Numbered from the stretch's first letter, positions 9,111 through 17,925 are shown. The stretch: DNA of 21,637 nucleotides from Euperipatoides rowelli (GCA_003024985.2 PXIH01S0003596.1), one strand, 5' to 3'. Notes: a model not told the origin generated them from the letters alone. Program-made: numbers and translations.

Positions 9111-9460
9111 CTAGTTCTTGAGCTAAAAATGCTCATGGAGAGCTTTAATATTCAAAGGGAGTTGAACTAATAATATACTATTTAAAATTTCCTTTTCATG
9201 GTCTACAATGGCAAGAAATTTATATGGATAACAATAATAATAAATGATTTTAAATATAAGAAATGATTTTAAATATATTTCCAAACCCAAATATTCAAAT
9301 ATGGTGTTGTTTATTCAAGTAGAGTATTTAGGATTAATGACTTTATTCTCAAGATTACATTAAAGCACTGAGCTCACTCACATTGTGCCATGTTTCCACT
9401 AATGGCTGCACACTGCTGCTGTCCCAGACATTTACTGTATGTTTATTTTATCTGTCCACC
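9111..9460. other. no recognisable gene
   Basis: AT-rich sequence with a local near-repeat AAATGATTTTAAATATA around 9243-9280. No open frame or RNA gene was found. Confidence 0.45.
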
Positions 9461-9732
9461 ATACTAGCGTCTGCGTATCAAACTTACCATTGCCCTTTCA
9501 TTACAAAATGCCCGTGATTGGTTAACTGTTGGGCCGCCGGAAGTTTTGTCAAATTTATCAAAATTGATCAAAAAAGAATTATTTCACCCCTTCATCATCA
9601 TCTGGCTGGAGCCAAGTGGATTCAACACGCAGCAGGAGTCAGGGCAAGAGTAAGGTCATGACTAAATATGGCATCTGAGCCCATAAGCTATTTTGATGAA
9701 AGGGCAATGGTTTGATAACCAGATGCTAGTAT
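9461..9732. mobile_element. fold-back MITE with 5-bp TSD
   Basis: The left arm starting ATACTAGCGTCTG (9461) and the right arm ending CAGATGCTAGTAT (9732) are inverted copies of each other over about 45 bases, with small indels. Both arms include CCATTGCCCTTTCAT. The pentamer CCACC abuts both outer ends (9456-9460 and 9733-9737), as a TSD would. The 272-base element has no open frame, so it is a non-autonomous fold-back/MITE-type DNA element. The superfamily cannot be set from this one copy. Confidence 0.75.
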
Positions 9733-10339
9733 CCACCACAATGTTTATACATCACAAGAATATAATACAGTTTAAGAGTAGAACATTTCAGTACAGTTTT
9801 AACAAAAGTTTTTCTTTATATGAGAAAGAAAGATATCTTAATCATTAAATCTGGATTAGTACTTTTATGTGTATATTTCTCTGCAAAGTTATCTGGCTTT
9901 AGAATAAACTTCTTATGTTTTATACAACTTTAAAACCCTTAATCAGTACTTGTAAAGAACACAACTTGCCAAATTTTGCTGTATAGCTTTCCCCCCCCCC
10001 CCCAACAGTATACTTTTTAACTTTTGTATTGTCTCCAATGTTAAAACTATAGTGTTCTGATGATTAAATATTTTTTGTTTAGTCTGATTTGCTTCAATTT
10101 AAACTTTGTATACAGGGGTGTCAACAAGGGGGAAGGTTGATGAGCTACTCATCAAATGTATTTTTTTTTGGTTACTTAAATTAAACTTATAATTGACTTA
10201 AAATAAATCTATCTTCCTCTTGGAAGTGAGATTTATTTTAAAGTAAAAAAAAATAATAATTTCCCAGATATTGACAACATTGGTGTTTTATGTCCTGATG
10301 AGTAATTAAATTGAGTGAAATGTTCTAGAATATTGGCTT
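9733..10339. other. no gene; C14 homopolymer
   Basis: Non-coding AT-rich DNA. A run of about 14 C at 9991-10004 interrupts it. A short hairpin-like region near 10200-10240 (AAAATAAATCT and AGATTTATTTT, separated by about 20 bases) is visible. No credible frame was found. Confidence 0.5.
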
Positions 10340-10637
10340 TACACCTAATTGTTTCATTTTTTAAATGTTTCACCCCACACAGGGGCTAAAACAAACCTTT
10401 ATTTACATACACACAAATAATAGTTAATTTACAATCTCGGTTTGATGTATAAACAGGTTTCACCTTCAGATGATTGGGGGGTGGTGGTGGATCCATTTCT
10501 TATTTCTTTCCAGTGATTCTAAGAGATAATAAACAAGAAACATCCCTAGTGCATACCCTTGGACTTCCCAGGATCGAACCCTTGACCCCTTATATGCACT
10601 ATCCCTGGAATCCAACTAGCTGTACACCTAATTGTTT
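10340..10637 (-). mobile_element. tRNA-derived SINE with 15-bp TSD
   Basis: TACACCTAATTGTTT occurs at 10340-10354 and 10623-10637, bracketing a 268-base insert. On the minus strand the insert begins near the right TSD and holds GTGCATATAAGGGGTCAAGG followed by the B box GGTTCGATCCT. That wording parallels the head of the + strand SINE at 18332. The 3' end toward 10355 is A-rich. An older, diverged member or relative of the same family is the simplest reading. Transcription would be by Pol III, and mobility would depend on a LINE. Confidence 0.75.
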
Positions 10638-10898
10638 TTTTTTAATTTTTAATTTTTTTAAAATAAATTTCCTCTCAGAATAAGTACAATAAGAAATAAA
10701 TACAAGAAAAACATTGAAGCATATAATTGACATTTCTATGTACAGAAATCGATGAAAAAAGCATATACTACTTGAACTTATTTAATCCGGGGAACGAAGG
10801 TTTCTCTGGATTCGTACCAGCAACTGACTTGTCCATCGGAGCACCGAGTGGTGTATGCTAACCACTCAATTAGCCCTGCATGGCTACCTAATTGTTTA
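10638..10898 (-). mobile_element. second tRNA-derived SINE, adjacent insertion
   Basis: On the minus strand the head reads GAGTGGTTAGCATACACC (A-box-like region, tRNA D-arm style) followed by a B-box-like GGTACGAATCC about 50 bases on. The body ends in an A-rich tail at 10638-10665. The right flank TACCTAATTGTTT (10885-10897) repeats the target motif that bounds the neighbouring SINE, so this copy shares its left TSD with that insertion. Confidence 0.65.
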
Positions 10899-10991
10899 TA
10901 TTTCAATAAAATGACCTTTTCAAGAAAATAATTTGCTGTCTCAAATAGCTGTTATTTCAATATAAATTTTGATTGTATTTTATTAGATATA

Positions 10992-11080
10992 NNNNNNNNN
11001 NNNNNNNNNNNNNNNNNNNNNNNNNNNNNNNNNNNNNNNNNNNNNNNNNNNNNNNNNNNNNNNNNNNNNNNNNNNNNNNN
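10992..11080. other. assembly gap
   Basis: A run of 89 N. The true length and content are unknown. Confidence 1.
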
Positions 11081-12289
11081 ATACCATTTTTTAAATTTAT
11101 TATATTGGAGATTCATCTTGGACTTCTTGCTTCAAAGTTGACCTAATATATAATGTATTTCTCATTAAGGCTTTCTTTTTTAAGTGTTTATTAGACCTTA
11201 TAAATAAGTTCGGAAAAATCTTCAATAATCAAGTTTTTAAATATTTTGTACAAATATAATTAAAGAATTTAATTGTTTAGGGATAAAGCTTAATGTCATG
11301 AAATCTTGTCTTTTCATTTAAAAAAAGGTTTGAAAGAATAATGTTTAAAGTTGCTCATAGATGGCAGTGATAGATTTACAGTATTTTTAAATGAATTTTT
11401 GAGTCCAGATTTTTCTATTTTGTTGCTTTTATTTCATTCTATTTATAAATTGTTTTTGTTTCACTCATCATTAAATAATTTTTATAACATACCTAACTTG
11501 ATTTTAACTAAACTTAAAGTGGTTTATCAATGCCTATTTCAACTTCATTGATTTATGTGTATTTTTGCATAAAAATGCTTGTTTAATTAATATCTGGAAT
11601 AAGCCATCTTGGTGGGGGAGGACAAGTAAGCTGGAATATAGCAAGAGACGTTAGATACTGGAAGATATAAATCAATAAGTCCTAAACATTTTTAGGGAAG
11701 ATATAAATCAATAAGTCCTAACTTTACCACACTCCTGAACCCTACTACATATTAAGCCCACTATGCCCCAACCCTATGATGATGAAGAGGTGTTTCCAGT
11801 ATTTAGACACTTCTGAATATAGCCCTGCTATCAAAGAAGAAACGTAAATGTATGGGGATGGAACAACATGAAGATGGTGAAACTCACCGAAGTTTGAGCT
11901 GCAGATAAGGCAGAAGAGAAATATCAGCTTGATGTAAATACAAACTGTAGATCATCAATAACTTCATGAAGCTATTCTGGCTGAACTAATAGTTTTCATC
12001 GTTACCCAATTTGGCCATAATATACAAGATTTTGGTAATCCTCAATATTACAAGCTGCTCAGCAGAGCGTACATTGTGTAAGCTACATGTTACCAAGAAC
12101 ATAATCAGAAGTAAAATGCTTGACGATTGGTTATCCTGCATGATGATTTGGGCTTCTGAAAAATCTGTTGGATAAAGTTGGTAATGATATAATAGATCAA
12201 CCAGAGCTCTCTTCGCCAGTCATAAAGAAATTACTTTTGAAGAGATGACTTCTGGACTTTNAAATTCAAGGTATTCTGAAATTAATGAG
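11081..12289. other. no recognisable gene
   Basis: AT-rich DNA up to about 11580, then a more balanced stretch up to 12290 with no open frame longer than about 40 codons that reads convincingly. A direct repeat lies at 11661-11721 (listed separately). A single N at 12261 could hide a frame break. Nothing was assigned. Confidence 0.45.
11661..11721. repeat. 25-bp direct repeat
   Basis: A 25-base unit starting GAAGATATAAATC occurs at 11661-11685 and again, identical, at 11697-11721, separated by 11 bases. A recent small tandem duplication with a spacer, or an assembly slip, could explain it. Confidence 0.8.
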
Positions 12290-12550
12290 AGAATGGTTCT
12301 TATAAAGATCCCGATTACCTGCTCCAGTCTACCATTTTTAAAACCCGGGGATCGGTACATGCAATTCTTCACACACAATATTTGACTGTCGAAAGTGTGT
12401 GAAAAAAAAAAAGCCGCACTGGCAACTGGGTTCGGAAAAATCGGGATGGTACTGGCGCTCCCAGTGATCGAACCAATCACAGGATCTGTATGTCTTAAGA
12501 TACAGCAGCCCAGTATGTTACCGACTGAGCTACTACTCCTCGACAGTGTT
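12290..12550 (-). mobile_element. tRNA-derived SINE, different family
   Basis: On the minus strand from about 12545 comes a close A-box match, TAGCTCAGTCGG (TRGCNNARNNGG), then, about 50 bases on, a B-box-like GGTTCGATCACT. This is a tRNA-like 5' head with an expanded middle. The body contains GCCAGTGCGGC, then a T run and a hairpin with 9-bp arms TTCACACAC/GTGTGTGAA (12368-12403). Its 3' end is unclear and there is no clear TSD. The body differs from the SINEs at 14281 and 18332, so it is a separate family. Confidence 0.65.
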
Positions 12551-12701
12551 CTCCTTTTATGTATATATTTTAAAAAAACTAATGTTATGTTTATGTCTGG
12601 TAGATCGGTCATGAGGTGGCATCAACTGTTTAACCTGGTCAAAACAGAAAAACTGGAAATGAGGTTTGATTAGTCCCGAACAAAGCTTTGGGTATTCTTT
12701 G

Positions 12702-12729
12702 TATATTGTAAAATATATTTTACAATATA
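12702..12729. repeat. perfect 28-bp palindrome
   Basis: Each half reads TATATTGTAAAATA from the outside inwards, with no spacer. It is A/T-only except for one G/C pair per arm. It could extrude as a cruciform; no gene is nearby to regulate. Confidence 0.9.
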
Positions 12730-12828
12730 TTGTTATTGATTTACCCATCAGTATGATGAATCTAGGGCCCCAATGTTTTTCATTCACAAGACACTTTTCA
12801 GATAGTATATGTATAAATTCACCAAGAT

Positions 12829-12992
12829 TGTTCTAGAAAGTTTGAAACAGTTCTAGAAAGTTCCAAGAAGTTCTAAAAGTTCTGGAAATTTCAAAATAAT
12901 TCTAGAAAGTTCCAGAAAGTTTCAGAAACTTATAAAGTAGAAAGTTCTGGAAAGTTCGAAAAAGTTCCAAGTTTCAAAAATTTTTAGAAAGT
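12829..12992. repeat. 10-bp minisatellite of heat-shock-element type
   Basis: About 15 degenerate copies of a 10-base unit, TTCTAGAAAG, lie head to tail. The unit equals two inverted nGAAn pentamers, so many stretches are contiguous heat-shock elements with correct spacing, for example TTCTAGAAAGTTCCAGAA at 12900-12917. Variants TTCCAAGAAG, TTCTGGAAAG and TTCGAAAAAG keep the TTC/GAA positions more often than the spacer bases. No heat-shock gene or other open frame follows within the window. It may be a simple minisatellite that happens to match HSEs. Confidence 0.85.
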
Positions 12993-13002
12993 GCTACTAC
13001 TT

Positions 13003-13750
13003 ATGAGTAGTCATCATCATCATCAGCAACAGCAGCAACCTATATCATTCCACTGCTGGATGAAGGCCTTCCCAAGATTTCTCCATGAATTTCTTTCTTC
13101 AGCAATTCATTTCCAGCAAAAAATTTCATCCTCCCATCTGGCGTTAGGTCTTCTTCGTGTTCGTTTTCTGTTCTTGGAATCCAGTTGATTATTTCTGTAG
13201 TTCATCTAGTATATTTTCTTCTTGCTATATGCCCTGCACATTTCCACTTTAATTACTTTACTCTTTTAATAATATCACAAACCTATGTTTGTGCTCGAAT
13301 CCATTCAATGTTTTTTCTATCTCTCTGGATTACTCCTATCATGCACCCCTCCTCCTATCATGCACCTCTCTGTATTTCTTTGAGTAGTTTGTATCTTTAT
13401 AATCATCTTTGTATTTAGTGTCCAAGTTTCAGCTCCATATGTTTTCACTCGTAGTTCACACTCGTCAAAAACTTTCCTTTTGAGACATAAAGGAAGTTTT
13501 CCTTTTAAAATATTATTTAATTATCCAAAATCACGCCAGCCCATTTTCATTCTTCTGTTGACTTCACACATCTGGTTTTCACTTGTAGTAATCAATTGAC
13601 CCAAATAAATATAGGTGTTGACCTCTTCAATAATCATTCACTTCAATCACTTGAAAAGTAATGTTAGATTATTGTGAATCGGTGCAGATTACATTGAGTC
13701 TATTAATCAGTTGATTCTTATCTTCATCATTATATTATGGTATTTATAAT
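13003..13750 (-). mobile_element. RTE-like LINE, 3' terminal fragment
   Basis: The minus strand shows, in order, the C-terminal half of an endonuclease-reverse transcriptase: NTYIYLGQLITTSENQMCEV (the YLGS-I block, near 13585-13640), GWRDFG, LCLKRKVFDECELRVKTYGA and ETWTL near 13440-13510. The end is RTRRRPNARWEDEI and WRNLGKAFIQQW near 13050-13150, the very common last block of RTE-type ORF2. A GCT/GTT/GAT trinucleotide tail follows at 13010-13040, in line with RTE elements ending in short tandem repeats rather than poly(A). Stops and frameshifts break it, and the catalytic RT part is missing. Confidence 0.85.
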
Positions 13751-14267
13751 TGCTTAGAAGTGTTTCATTTCTTTCAGCAAGATTCTGCTATTCTGTTATC
13801 CCATTTACTTTGAATGCTTTTTTATGATATCTGACAAGTCACATGTCATGCCTTGATTCTTCTGGATGTGAACAACTAACCAGCATGTGTCATGCTTGGG
13901 GGATAGAATGAAAGGTGGCACCCTATGAGGTATCTTATATGAGGAGCACTATTAATTTCGGAAGATGCCATCTTGTCACATCTATTTAACATTAATGCAG
14001 GTTACTTCACATGTGTTTTTTAAAAGACATTGATTTTACTGATAGCCAATATGATAAGATTAAGATGAAATTCTTTCTAACTAATTTAATCAATTTCACT
14101 TATTAAGGAATGAGAAAAAGACTTGTATCTCTGTCTGCAAGACTACATGAAACCATGGTTCAAAAAAAAATAAGACCCTAGGCTTGATAATATCTAAATA
14201 ACAAGAGGATGATCATGCAAACATTAGCTCAAATCTTTTTATAATACTCAGTACAAATCCTACACAA
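13751..14267. other. no recognisable gene
   Basis: AT-rich non-coding DNA. Short frames only, with no repeat pairs or RNA motifs seen. Confidence 0.45.
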
Positions 14268-14658
14268 ATATTATGTTAAGCCAAGGTGCCATGGCCGTGA
14301 AGTTTTTTACCGGCCATGATAGGCATGAGCATATAAAGAGGTTGTGAGTTAGATCCCTGGGCAGCTCCAGTATCAAAAAATTAACAAATTTTCTTTCACG
14401 CTGTTTGGAAGCACTGAAGGCATTGGGAATTTATCTACTATAAATGTGTTAATTGTTTGTTTCTTAATAGAAATATGGATTTATGATGAAAGAAAAGGAA
14501 TAATAGAATTAGAGATGGATAATGGACATGGTAAGAAGAAGGCTTGCATCACTGTTCTATCCGGTTTAGAAGAATGTAAAACCCTACAAATGTATATAGT
14601 GTAAATAAACCGGTCTTTGGCAAACATATTTTTTAAAAGAAAAAAATATCATGTTAAG
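14268..14658 (+). mobile_element. tRNA-derived SINE (older copy of the 18332 family)
   Basis: The 13-base flanks ATATTATGTTAAG (14268-14280) and ATATCATGTTAAG (14646-14658) match at 12 of 13 positions and bracket a 365-base insert. It shares with the copy at 18332 the segments CATATAAAGAGGTTGTGAG/CATATAAGGGATCGGGTTCG, ATCCCTGGGCAGC, ACAAATTTTCTTTCA, ATGGATTTATG, and ATCCGGTTTAGAAGA plus a TGTAAA...CAATGTATATA end. The B box is decayed (GAGTTAGATCCC). A 7-bp stem (ATGGCCG/CGGCCAT) marks the altered head. Its tail is A-rich. Confidence 0.8.
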
Positions 14659-15189
14659 TTTAATGATAACAATGTTTTGAATACAACATAGTGGTGGAAA
14701 TACTATTAGAGCATATCTCTTATTAAATACTCTGCAGTATAAATGGATTCCATTTTTTAGATTGGTGTCACCTAGGAATCCAATTTGAAGTGTTACTTAC
14801 TGGTCTCATAATTTTTTCTACACCGTATATATTTATCAATGAGACGTCATTACTTTTACATTAGGTTTATAATGAATATGCATGTCACTGGATTAGTTTA
14901 GACTACATTATAGAATAAATATGTTACTATCTGCTATAAAATTATATATTAAACTAAAATGTGTGTACAGGTAGTTATTATATCAAACATATCATTACAT
15001 CTTTGATTATTCCTACTAATATGTATGTATAATCCCTAAGATGTAATGGGGAGAATAATACATTGTAAATTTAAAGTTATAATCAACACTATGATAGATT
15101 GCAAATAATATAATAAAAAGGTCATATATAAGATAGTTAATGTACATTGTTATGAAGCATTAGTATAAATACAAATAGGCTGATTTCTG
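14659..15189. other. no recognisable gene
   Basis: Strongly AT-rich DNA between a SINE and the 3' end of the secreted-protein gene. It may hold downstream flanking sequence of that gene. No frame or repeat was assigned. Confidence 0.45.
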
Positions 15190-15210
15190 TGCTTCATAAA
15201 AGGTTTGTCT

Positions 15211-15216
15211 TTTATT
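15211..15216 (-). terminator. polyadenylation signal of the secreted-protein gene
   Basis: Minus-strand AATAAA lies 43 bases after the stop codon of the 111-codon frame. This is the right place for a short 3' UTR, with cleavage expected near 15185-15200. Confidence 0.5.
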
Positions 15217-15258
15217 TCGAAATATTTTCATTAATAAACCTTCTTCCAAAACTGGTTC

Positions 15259-15594
15259 CTATTCAGGCATCTTATCAATGACAGTTATAACTTCTTTTAG
15301 TTGGGTTAAAGCATAAAGTTTTAGGTCATCAATTACGAGTGTTAAATTAGCAATTTTATCATCACCAAGTTTCGGTGCCATTTCATTTAGTTTGGAATAA
15401 ACATTTGGAGCACAAATATCGGTTATATTCATGTATTTAGATAGCGTTAGTTTCAAACCTTCTTTGTCGAATTTATCAGACTCCTCAGTCGAATTTGATT
15501 TGTTCAGAGTTTGATTTTTATCATCTGCACTCATAACATTTGATATCAATAGTACCCAAACTGAGATACTTATGCATAAAGCGAGGGAAACCAT
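15259..15594 (-). CDS. small secreted glycoprotein, orphan
   Basis: A 111-codon frame from ATG at 15594 to TAG at 15259. Residues 1-23 form a clear signal peptide (MVSLALCISISVWVLLISNV, then SA, cleavage likely before DD at 24-25). The mature chain of about 88 residues is acidic and lysine-rich, has only one Cys (C61) and carries five N-glycosylation sequons (N27, N31, N34, N56, N83). Residues 78-108 look helical and amphipathic. The two bases before the ATG follow a strong acceptor (pyrimidine run then ACAG, ending 15597), so at least one non-coding or short upstream exon lies at higher coordinates and was not found. A polyadenylation signal follows the stop. I recognise no family. A lone Cys argues against disulphide-knotted peptide classes. 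This is the best host-gene candidate in the window. Confidence 0.62.
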   Translation of the reverse strand: MVSLALCISISVWVLLISNVMSADDKNQTLNKSNSTEESDKFDKEGLKLTLSKYMNITDICAPNVYSKLNEMAPKLGDDKIANLTLVIDDLKLYALTQLKEVITVIDKMPE

Positions 15595-15596
15595 AT

Positions 15597-15611
15597 CTGT
15601 AAAAAAAAAAA
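15597..15611 (-). promoter_or_regulatory. 3' splice acceptor upstream of the secreted-protein ATG
   Basis: The minus strand has a CT12-type pyrimidine run followed by ACAG and then AT-ATG. The exon would start two bases before the initiator codon, which is common for secreted-protein genes with a 5' UTR intron. Confidence 0.6.
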
Positions 15612-15626
15612 GAAATATAGGTTAAC

Positions 15627-15650
15627 TGTGTATATATATATATATACACA
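15627..15650. repeat. palindromic TA microsatellite
   Basis: TGTG, eight TA units, then CACA: a perfect 24-base palindrome inside the presumed intron of the secreted-protein gene. It is likely length-polymorphic. Confidence 0.9.
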
Positions 15651-15747
15651 AGAAGCAAGTGTTAGATGAAAATTTAAAGTTCAAATTAATAAAAAAGTGG
15701 TTTCTTTTCATACAGGGCTAACATTTTTTATTTGTTAACTAGGTTTA

Positions 15748-15852
15748 TTCTCCTAGTCTTGCTTGATGCATTTCCTCAGTCCTGTTCTCTGGTTTATTTG
15801 GAATAAATTGTGGCAGGACTTTCTCTAGATTGTATCCTTTCTTTATTTTTCT
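15748..15852 (-). other. short protein-like open stretch, unassigned
   Basis: Thirty-five minus-strand codons between stops read KKGYNLEKVLPQFIPNKPEN and end ...RTEEMHQARLGE before TAA. The composition is far more protein-like than random AT-rich frames here. It has no ATG at its start and no clear donor, so it may be a last-exon relic or part of a transposon gene. No family was recognised. Confidence 0.25.
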
Positions 15853-16522
15853 TTATACTTAAATCCATTATTTTATGCACCTTCAACACACACAATTCCT
15901 TGATATTGGCTCTGTTCATTTATCATAAAATATTTCTCTTTTTTAAGAGTTATAATTTCAAAGGAGAACTAAAGACAACTCTTTCTTAATTTCTAATTTA
16001 AAAGAGAGATCCATGGACAAAATGTCTATGTAGAGGGCATCAAAAAATGTAAAGATTGTGTCTTCTTCTCCACTGCAGAGATATATAATATCAAAATATT
16101 CTTTACTTACACAGATTTAGCAACAGAAAAATCCATATTTTAAAATTCAATTGATTGAAGCAGTNGGACCAGTAAAATAAAATAAAAATGAGGAGGTAAC
16201 AGATATTAAAAGTCAGTCAATCATTCTTATGTAAACAAAACTGACCAGTAGAGTTATTTTAATTTCAAAGAAATAAAAAGACTGTAGAACATTTTAATGC
16301 ACAGTTGAATGGAGAAGAATTTTAGCAGAAATTGACCAACATCAAAGGAATACATGAACAGTAGATAATTGCCTACTTTTGTTAGACCCAGCAGTGTATT
16401 AAGAGTTGAACAAAATAAATTATAACAAGTATATATTAAAAAACTAAATCATTATAAGGTTTTCTAAATAAATCAAATAGGGTTTGTATATGAAGGTATA
16501 TGAAATAGTTAAGAAAAGGTGC
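15853..16522. other. no recognisable gene
   Basis: AT-rich DNA with one N (16165). Only short low-complexity frames are present. Confidence 0.45.
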
Positions 16523-16735
16523 TTACAATAATTAAAATAAAATAAAAATATTATAGTTCTGAAAAGTAGACTATAAAAACAATGTTGACAAAAATAATAA
16601 AGCTTCTATTATTATATTTGTTACAATATAAAATACAAGAATAAAGTTCATTTTCTTTACTTTTCTCAAAGTAGGAAATCTATGGGCATCAATCTCTCAA
16701 CAACGTTACAAAAATAAAGCTATGCCGCAAAAGTG
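16523..16735. repeat. diverged direct repeat, copy 1
   Basis: It starts TTACAATAATTAAAATAAAA and runs about 210 bases. Copy 2 (17341) matches it almost perfectly for the first 37 bases and then with increasing divergence (shared ACAATATAAA, CATTTTCTT-like and ATCAATCTCTC-like blocks). The pair flanks the fold-back at 17117-17234. Its nature (old duplication, solo terminal repeats, or two copies of a short element) is not settled. Confidence 0.65.
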
Positions 16736-17116
16736 CTTTGATTAATGGCCTGAAATTGTATGGGAAAAAACAGTGAAAACTTTGGCACAACATTGTGTTG
16801 AATGCAAAAGTAAACTTCGTATGGGAAAAATTTAGCCACAAGAGTCAATAGCTAAATGGACCAAAAAGAACAGAAAAAAAACATTCAATTTACGATTAAT
16901 TCAAACAAGATATTTTCTAAAATGGAAAATTATTGAGAAACTTTCTAAAATTTAATATCAAACATTTAAAACATTGAAATGAAATAAATACAACTATGAA
17001 GTGAAATTGCTGATCATAAACAAATCAAATTTTTAATAAATGAAAGCTTGGATAAACAAAATTTGCTTACTTGTTCATTTTATAGTAAAATAATAATTAA
17101 ATTCATAAAGTTAAAA
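16736..17116. other. no recognisable gene
   Basis: A-rich non-coding sequence between a direct repeat and a palindrome. Nothing was identified. Confidence 0.4.
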
Positions 17117-17234
17117 TCCAGCATTAATCTCTATACAGTACATGATTACATTGATGTAAGTGTTAACAAGTAACTAATCAATTGATTACTTACATAACTT
17201 GTTAACACTGTATATACAGTAGATTAATGTTGGA
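17117..17234. repeat. 118-bp fold-back palindrome
   Basis: The outer arms TCCAGCATTAATCT (17117-17130) and AGATTAATGTTGGA (17221-17234) are inverted copies with one mismatch. Inside are perfect 12-bp arms, GTGTTAACAAGT (17160-17171) with ACTTGTTAACAC (17197-17208), and a central 14-base palindrome TAATCAATTGATTA (17175-17188). Both arms keep TATACAGTA-type sequence in between. This looks like a small MITE or hairpin element; no TSD is obvious. Confidence 0.8.
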
Positions 17235-17340
17235 GTGATAATATTAAAATGTCAAGCTAAAAGAAGATGTTATTCCTTCAATAACAAAACATGTTAGAAG
17301 AAATTGATACAGACATATTTTCTTGTATACAGTATATATN

Positions 17341-17555
17341 TTACAATAATTAAAATAAAATAAAAATATTATAGTTCAGAAAAGTAGGCTATAAAAATGA
17401 ATTTGGCAAAAGGAACACAGTTTCTATGAAGTATATTTTCCACAATATAAATTAAAATAAAAAAGTGCATTTTTCTTGTTTTTCCCACAGTGGGAATAAT
17501 CTAAACATTGATCTCTCACCCAGGTTGAATAAAAAAAAGCCATGAAAGTAGCTTA
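17341..17555. repeat. diverged direct repeat, copy 2
   Basis: Second copy of the repeat at 16523, 818 bases further on, in the same orientation. It begins directly after a single N (17340). The divergence of the later part rules out a simple assembly duplication. Confidence 0.65.
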
Positions 17556-17822
17556 CTTACTAATGAATTTTATAAAAAAATTATATCAGTCCTTTTAAGC
17601 TCTGTTTTAATGAGTTATCTTTTGGAGGAATTGATGGAGAAGCCATGAAAGGTGCCAATCTGTTGTACATTTGCATTATTTTGAAGAAACAATGTACTAA
17701 CTCAATACCAGAAGTAGGGCACTTTAGGCCTATAGCCAGGGGTGTCACTGTGTAGCCAATTCGCCAAATTTGACTATTTCCTTAATATTCATGGGTGAAT
17801 GTCAGCAATCTCCATTTTATGA
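17556..17822. other. no recognisable gene
   Basis: Non-coding. It includes GGCCTATAGCCAGGGGTGTC near 17727-17746, a motif reminiscent of repeat termini but not assignable. Confidence 0.4.
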
Positions 17823-17870
17823 TATTGGCGATAGGAAGAGCATTTATTGAAAAAGATCGCCAGCTATTAA
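17823..17870. repeat. 48-bp direct repeat, copy 1
   Basis: TATTGGCGATAGGAAGAGCA onwards for 48 bases, repeated at 18156 with one visible mismatch. A TGGCGAT/ATCGCCA inverted pair within the unit can form a 7-bp stem. Confidence 0.85.
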
Positions 17871-17925
17871 TTTATATTCTTAAATAAAATAGTCTATATA
17901 CTGTACGTTTCCTAGAAATTTAAAA

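Noticed and set aside
10474-10683. 69-codon plus-strand open frame
   Set aside because: Antisense to the minus-strand SINE; the Gly run comes from a G-rich stretch.
11351-11551. 66-codon plus-strand open frame
   Set aside because: Phe/Leu-rich translation of T-rich DNA; no motif or splice context.
12220-12612. 130-codon minus-strand open frame
   Set aside because: It runs through the SINE head (A and B boxes in register with a tRNA-like region), includes an N and has no protein motif.
12395-12673. 92-codon plus-strand open frame
   Set aside because: It covers the same SINE in antisense; the low GC-skewed translation has no domain.
13010-13040. CRISPR-like or coding trinucleotide repeat
   Set aside because: Degenerate ATC/CAG trinucleotides are the 3' tail of an RTE-like LINE; there are no spacers.
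12991-13418. Two plus-strand open frames with His/Gln run
   Set aside because: The CAT/CAG runs are the antisense of the RTE-like LINE microsatellite tail, and the rest is antisense to its ORF2.
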